In this document: positions 15,297 through 19,405 of the stretch, one piece after another | Position numbering within the stretch: position 1 is the first letter of the stretch | How the letters are laid out: the number at the start of each line of letters is the position of its first letter | From: Pseudomonadota bacterium | GTDB taxonomy: Bacteria; Pseudomonadota; Alphaproteobacteria; Rhizobiales; Devosiaceae | DNA length: 19,405 bases | Assembly: GCA_023415605.1 (NCBI GenBank) | Contig: JAEZKB010000212.1 | Coordinates: 1 to 19,405 of the forward strand | Direction: 5' to 3' | Made by a program: the position numbers and the translations under genes | The notes under the pieces: model-generated | What the model saw: the letters and a program-made list of their open reading frames with translations, nothing else | Databases searched by the model: none | What the model was told of the DNA's origin: nothing

Positions 15297-15305
15297 TTTA
15301 AAATG
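15294..15305. repeat. Palindrome over the start codon of the dCache receptor gene
   Basis: CATTTTAAAATG is a perfect 12-base palindrome that includes the ATG at 15296. It is AT-rich in otherwise GC-rich DNA. It could be a regulator site, or an RNA hairpin that hides the start, although the latter would be weak. Confidence 0.45.
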
Positions 15306-15403
15306 GGGATTCCTGTCGGCGGGAGAAGTGAATGCGTCCGACCGGAACTGTGCACGGCTTCGTTTAAGAAGCGGTAAGGACGTCCGTAGATTTCCCTGGC
15401 TGC

Positions 15404-15431
15404 GACAAGGGGCGCACTTGCGCCCCTTGTC
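15404..15431 (-). terminator. Hairpin terminator after the sCache receptor gene
   Basis: A perfect 12-bp stem, GACAAGGGGCGC (15404-15415) with GCGCCCCTTGTC (15420-15431), has a four-base loop and lies 26 bases past the stop at 15458. The leftward tail is not U-rich, so it may act partly as a structural or Rho-assisted terminator. The rest of the gap (15306-15403) should hold the promoter of the next receptor. It contains GCTTC/GAAGC arms at 15357-15361 and 15368-15372. Confidence 0.7.
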
Positions 15432-15457
15432 TCATCTCATCGCGAGGCTGGTCCGAA

Positions 15458-17512
15458 TTAGAACTCCGACCACTCGTCCTTGAGCGCTGCATTGCCCTGC
15501 GTGAGATAGGCGCCGCGAGCGGCTTTCACCTGAGCGATGGCGGGAGCGGGGCGGCGGACAGGCGCCGCCTCGGGTTCTCCGCCCAGTGTGAAGATATCCA
15601 CTACGCGGTCGAGTTCGGAGGCCTGCGCCTCGGTCTGTTCTATGGCTGCGTTGGTTTCTTCGACCAGCGCCGCATTGTGCTGGGTCATCTCGTCGAGCTG
15701 CCGAACGGCCGAACTGACCTCCTCAATCGAGGTCGCCTGCTCACGATTCTCGCGCGCGATGCTTTCCATGAGCTGGTTCGATGATCGCGCCGCACTGACC
15801 ATGGATTCGAGCTTGCGCGCTGCATCTGCAACGAGCTTGGAGCCGCCCTGCACTTCCGTCGCGCTCTGCTGGATCAACGCCTTGACCTCGCTCGAGGCCT
15901 CGGCGGCCGACTGCGCCAGACGACGCACTTCGACCGCGACCACGGCAAAGCCCTTGCCAGCTTCACCCGCGCGCGCCGCCTCGACCGAGGCATTGAGCGC
16001 CAGGAGGTTCGTCTGAAACGCGATGTCGTCGATAAGGCCGATGATGTTCGAGATCTTGCCCGATGAAGCGGTGATCCGCTCCATCGCCTCGTTCGCCTGC
16101 GTCATCACCTGCCCACCTTCTTCTGCGGTGACGGTGACGGAAGCAGCAACGACGCTCGCCTCCTTGGCGCGCTCGGCATTGTGCAGCACCGTCGAAGCGA
16201 GCTTCTCCATTGCCGCTGAGGTCTCTTCGATCGTCGCCGCCTGTCGCGTGGTGCGCTCGGACAGGTCGTTGGCGCCGGAGAGGATTTCCCCGGTTGCGGT
16301 CTTCAGCGCCCGCGAGGTCTGCCGCAGCTGCCCGACAATGTCGGTGAGCTTGTCGGCGACAGCATTGGTGTCTGACTTGAGCTGCGCGAAGGCTCCTTCA
16401 TAGTCGCCTGCCATGCGCTTGGTAAGATCGGTGTTGGCCAGCGCCGACAGCACCTGCCCGGTTTCGCCGATGCCGCGATCGACAGTTGCGACCAGGTTGT
16501 TGATGCTGCCCGCAATGGCGTTGAGCTCAGCGTCAGGGAACTCGGCATCGACCCGCTTGGTAAAGTCACCGGCAATCGCCGCGTCCACCACATTGCCGAA
16601 AGCGCGCTGCAGCTCTGCCATCATCTCCGAGCGGGCCTGCTGGTCGCGGATGATGCGCGCCGCTTCCGCCTCGGTCATCTGTGCCACCTGCTGGGCATTC
16701 GCCCGGAACACTTCGACATTGCGGGCCATACCGCCGAGCTCATTCTTGAGATGAGTATAGGGCACCTCAGTTTCGAGCTGGCCTTCGGCGATGGCCTGCA
16801 TGCTTTTCGAGAGCCGCGGGATGGGCCGGGTAATGCGCGACGACACAAACAATGTCACCAGACCCACAACCACGATAGCCGCCGCGCCAACCAGCATCAG
16901 CGTGTTGAGCGTCTCGGTTGCGACGGCCTCGATCTCGGCCTTGGGAATGCCGACATAGGCAACGCCGATCACCTCGCTGTTGAGGTTCTGGATCGGCTTG
17001 TAGATCGCGTAGTAGGGCACGCCTAAAATCGTCGCTTCGCCCTGATAGGTCTCGCCGGCGCTGACCACCGGATAGACCACGCCTTGCCTGTCGAGCGGCG
17101 TATCGAGGATACGGTTGCCCTCGGCATCGAGGATGGTCGTGGTCTTGCGGATGAAATCCTGCGTCTCGTGATCGTAGACGAAGAGCGTCGCCGTATCGCC
17201 GGTCACCCGGCCGATCGTGTCGATCAGGTCGTGGTTGCGAAACTTCGGCATTGCCTTGGCCTCGACCTTGCCCAGCGTGCCATCCTCGTTCCAGAAGATA
17301 TCGGAGTTGGGGAGGTTCACCTCGAGGATCGCGGCCGTTGTGCGAAGATCCGCCTCCAGCCGCTGATTGGCAGTGGTGCGCGAGTTCGCCGCCAGCATCA
17401 CCCACACCGCCGCCGTCACCACGACGATGGACACAACCACGGCAGCAAGCGCCATGGTGGCAATGGTGGTGGTGAGCTTGAAACCGCCGAAGCGCGGTAG
17501 AGAAATAGCCAT
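15458..17512 (-). CDS. Methyl-accepting chemotaxis protein, single-Cache type
   Basis: This is a 684-residue transmembrane chemoreceptor. TM1 is about 18-42, a periplasmic sensor spans 43-203, TM2 about 204-226, HAMP 227-279, then a second HAMP-like stretch and the kinase-control hairpin with the DDIAFQTNLLALNASVEAARAGEAGKGFAVVA tip (495-526). The sensor has the single-Cache (Cache_3/Cache_2-like) pattern: LFVYDHETQDFIRKTTTI, then YPVVSAGETYQGEATILGVPYYAIYKPI. It ends in DEWSEF, again a W-x-x-F adaptation-enzyme tether. From residue 279 onward it aligns without gaps to residue 397 onward of the neighbouring dCache receptor (about 36 differences in 364 by hand count), while the sensor halves are unrelated. 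The ATG at 17512 has GGGGG eight bases upstream. The ligand is unknown; many single-Cache sensors bind small organic acids. Confidence 0.95.
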   Translation of the reverse strand: MAISLPRFGGFKLTTTIATMALAAVVVSIVVVTAAVWVMLAANSRTTANQRLEADLRTTAAILEVNLPNSDIFWNEDGTLGKVEAKAMPKFRNHDLIDTIGRVTGDTATLFVYDHETQDFIRKTTTILDAEGNRILDTPLDRQGVVYPVVSAGETYQGEATILGVPYYAIYKPIQNLNSEVIGVAYVGIPKAEIEAVATETLNTLMLVGAAAIVVVGLVTLFVSSRITRPIPRLSKSMQAIAEGQLETEVPYTHLKNELGGMARNVEVFRANAQQVAQMTEAEAARIIRDQQARSEMMAELQRAFGNVVDAAIAGDFTKRVDAEFPDAELNAIAGSINNLVATVDRGIGETGQVLSALANTDLTKRMAGDYEGAFAQLKSDTNAVADKLTDIVGQLRQTSRALKTATGEILSGANDLSERTTRQAATIEETSAAMEKLASTVLHNAERAKEASVVAASVTVTAEEGGQVMTQANEAMERITASSGKISNIIGLIDDIAFQTNLLALNASVEAARAGEAGKGFAVVAVEVRRLAQSAAEASSEVKALIQQSATEVQGGSKLVADAARKLESMVSAARSSNQLMESIARENREQATSIEEVSSAVRQLDEMTQHNAALVEETNAAIEQTEAQASELDRVVDIFTLGGEPEAAPVRRPAPAIAQVKAARGAYLTQGNAALKDEWSEF

Positions 17513-17627
17513 AGTTCGAACCCCCGAGTTCGCCGAAGCGCTGTGGCCGCCATCTCTCCCCGGCCCGGACTCTAGGGAGAGTGTGTTAACCGCAGGTCAC
17601 CAGATCAGCGGGAAATGGACGCAAGGC
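17513..17627 (-). promoter_or_regulatory. Gap between two receptor genes
   Basis: This 115-base gap holds an 8-bp palindrome, GTTCGAAC (17514-17521), next to the receptor start. It also holds a 7-bp inverted repeat, CTCTCCC (17554-17560) with GGGAGAG (17575-17581) and a 14-base loop. The latter lacks a T-run and is only a poor terminator candidate. No clear promoter hexamers were found. Confidence 0.3.
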
Positions 17628-19405
17628 TCAGGCGGCGCGCCGCTTCTGCTCCGCCTCAGCACCGGTGAACGTCGCAACCACATGGTCGAGCTCGGAGGCC
17701 TGCGCTTCCGTCTGCTCGATCGCTGCATTGGTCTCTTCCACGAGCGCCGCGTTGTGCTGGGTCATCTCGTCGAGCGTCCGCACCGCCGAATGCAGCTCGC
17801 GGATCGCTGCCGACTGCTCGTTGCTTTCCCGGGCGATGGAATCGAGCAGCGCATTGTTGGCGCGCGCCGTCTCCACCATGGCGGCCAGCTTGCTGGCCGC
17901 TTCGGCGACCAGGGCGCTGCCGCCCTGCACTTCGCCGGCGCTCTTTTCGATCAGCACTTTGATTTCCTGGCTCGCCTGCGCCGCCGACTGCGCCAACCGG
18001 CGCACCTCGACCGCCACCACCGCGAACCCCTTGCCGGCTTCGCCTGCCCGCGCCGCTTCCACCGACGCGTTCAGCGCCAGGAGGTTGGTCTGGAAGGCAA
18101 TGTCGTCGATCAGCCCGACGATGTTGGTGATCTTGCCCGAGGACTCTGTGATCCGCTCCATCGCCGCATTGGCCTGGGTCATCACCGCCCCGCCCGATTC
18201 TGCCGTCTCGGTGACCGCGACCGCCCGGCTGCTCGCCTCTTCTGCGCGCTGCGCATTGTTGGCGACGGTTTCGGCCAGCCGCTCGATCGACGCCGAGGTC
18301 TGCTCGAGCGTTGCCGCCTGCCGCGTCGTGCGGTCGGCAAGATCATTGGCGCCGGCCAGCAATTCGCTAGTCGCGACCTTGAGCGTCTTCGACGTCCCGC
18401 GCAGATGCGCCATCATCTCGGCGAGCCGTTCCACGGTGCCATTGAGCGCCAGACGCAGCGTGTCGAGCTCCCCGCCGAACGGCGTATCGATGCGGGCGGC
18501 GAGATCGCCGTGTGCGACCCGGTCCAGTCCCTCGGCGAGCAGATGCACGGCCCGCTGTTGCGCCTGGAACATGGCCTGGCGCTCGGCTTCGTTGCGCATG
18601 CGCGCCTCTTCGGCCTCTTGGCGCGCCGCCTCGGCCCGCCGCTGCTCGGCCTCCTTGAGCCCGTCGGCGGCATGCAGCCGCTCGACTGTCTTGTCGCGCA
18701 GATACGCCACCGCCCGCGCGATCGCTGACACCTCATCGCGTCCGTTTGCATGGGAAATGGTGTCAGCCGCATTGTCAGCCAGATTGCGGATATTCGTTTC
18801 GAGTCGTCGAATGGACGTCACGATGGATTTGGCGAGGAGGAACGACGAGGCGAGCACGATCGCCACCAGCACTGCCGCGACCGACAGCATCGACCAGAGC
18901 TTGGAGTTGAACCCCGCAAGACGGATGTCGAGCAACCGGTCCATCTCCACGCCCACCGCTCGCCAGAAGCTCAGTGCCGCGTCCTGGAACGCCGCATGCG
19001 CCCCTACGACCGGTTCGAGATCGAGCGCCGCGCGCGTCCCCTCGTCACCCAGCGCGCCGCTTGCCGCCTCAACCGCATCGCCGAAGGTATCGGCGGCCAG
19101 GAGATAGGCCTGCAGCGGCTTGGTGAGGTTGCGCTTCACCGACCCATCGGCATTGCCGGCATCTGCTGCCGCGAGCGAATCCGCCGCCGCGCTGGCCGTG
19201 GCCCGGAAGGCGCCAAGATTGGCGACCAGTGCCACTAGCTCCGGATTGGTGAGTTCCGGCGTGAACCGCGCTGCGCGGAGCTGCGTCACCAGCATCGGAG
19301 CCGCGTTGATGGCTCCGGGCAGCTTGAGCACCAGCAAGTCCATCACATAGTAGCTGTCGAGATCGGGATCGAGGATCAGGTTCGAGCCATCGCCCACCTT
19401 GGTCA
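17628..19405 (-). CDS. Methyl-accepting chemotaxis protein (N-terminus beyond window)
   Basis: The frame is open to the right edge, so the true start and first membrane helix lie outside; a GTG at 19397 is not a credible start. The visible part begins within the extracytoplasmic sensor at GSNLILDPDLDSYYVMDLLVLKLP, a block common in helical-bundle receptor sensors. Numbered from that GTG, the next landmarks are a membrane helix (about 168-190), a HAMP region (191-245), a charged Ala/Glu/Arg-rich helix (247-280), a second HAMP-like stretch and the signalling hairpin with its DDIAFQTNLLALNASVEAARAGEAGKGFAVVA tip (431-462). Unlike the two receptors downstream, it ends EAEQKRRAA and has no W-x-x-F pentapeptide, so CheR/CheB would not be tethered. 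Its cytoplasmic half is also clearly more diverged from theirs. The ligand is unknown. Confidence 0.93.
   Translation of the reverse strand, partial: TKVGDGSNLILDPDLDSYYVMDLLVLKLPGAINAAPMLVTQLRAARFTPELTNPELVALVANLGAFRATASAAADSLAAADAGNADGSVKRNLTKPLQAYLLAADTFGDAVEAASGALGDEGTRAALDLEPVVGAHAAFQDAALSFWRAVGVEMDRLLDIRLAGFNSKLWSMLSVAAVLVAIVLASSFLLAKSIVTSIRRLETNIRNLADNAADTISHANGRDEVSAIARAVAYLRDKTVERLHAADGLKEAEQRRAEAARQEAEEARMRNEAERQAMFQAQQRAVHLLAEGLDRVAHGDLAARIDTPFGGELDTLRLALNGTVERLAEMMAHLRGTSKTLKVATSELLAGANDLADRTTRQAATLEQTSASIERLAETVANNAQRAEEASSRAVAVTETAESGGAVMTQANAAMERITESSGKITNIVGLIDDIAFQTNLLALNASVEAARAGEAGKGFAVVAVEVRRLAQSAAQASQEIKVLIEKSAGEVQGGSALVAEAASKLAAMVETARANNALLDSIARESNEQSAAIRELHSAVRTLDEMTQHNAALVEETNAAIEQTEAQASELDHVVATFTGAEAEQKRRAA

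Noticed and set aside
13841..16486. Mobile element as the cause of the receptor repeat
   Set aside because: No transposase, terminal inverted repeats or target duplications flank the repeated block; it lies inside matching coding frames.
17367..19107. Long rightward frames across the receptor genes
   Set aside because: They are low-complexity Ser/Ala/Arg shadows of receptor coding sequence; similar shadows recur at the homologous places of each receptor gene.
1..19405. A wholly new defence or biosynthetic system
   Set aside because: Every gene of substantial size belongs to a recognisable family. The toxin-antitoxin pair is the only accessory-type element and its class is known.

Overview
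The window is GC-rich, densely packed chromosomal DNA. Its gene content points to an alphaproteobacterium of the Hyphomicrobiales (Rhizobiales), perhaps a Devosia-like genus. The clues are alphaproteobacterial-type chemoreceptors with a W-x-x-F tail, a single-chain pyruvate carboxylase, a short methylglyoxal synthase and an Xre-RES toxin-antitoxin pair. The genus is an inference from style and was not tested by any search.

Layout. Positions 1-5366 hold four leftward genes: pyruvate carboxylase (pyc, 3' end cut by the window edge), a DUF442/rhodanese-like protein with an intrinsic terminator over its stop codon, a Crp/Fnr-type regulator, and an orphan OpuAC/ProX-type solute-binding protein. 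Positions 5367-5607 are a divergent regulatory region. Positions 5608-11896 form a branched-chain (or related) amino-acid ABC uptake locus. Its binding protein reads rightward, and livG-livF-livH-livM read leftward toward it as a tightly coupled operon. An Xre/DUF2384 antitoxin and RES toxin pair sits between the two transport blocks. It has its own twin palindromic operators and a 4-base stop/start overlap. Positions 12008-12757 carry a DUF1801 protein and methylglyoxal synthase. Positions 12861-19405 are three leftward methyl-accepting chemotaxis proteins; the last is cut by the window's right edge.

How the parts fit. The locus combines nutrient uptake (liv system, orphan betaine-type binding protein), central carbon metabolism (anaplerotic oxaloacetate from Pyc, the methylglyoxal shunt) and nutrient sensing (three receptors with different sensor halves). 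The first two receptors in the window share a nearly identical cytoplasmic half, including a 76-base identical DNA stretch. This points to recent duplication or gene conversion with exchange of the ligand-binding domain.

Nothing here is clearly a new biological system. The parts most worth a second look are the toxin-antitoxin module wedged into the liv locus with its paired operators, the palindromes and plus-strand-oriented terminator in front of livG, the stacked alternative hairpins before the liv binding protein, and the receptor duplication. No RNA genes, insertion sequences or CRISPR arrays were seen. No gap between genes exceeds 300 bases.
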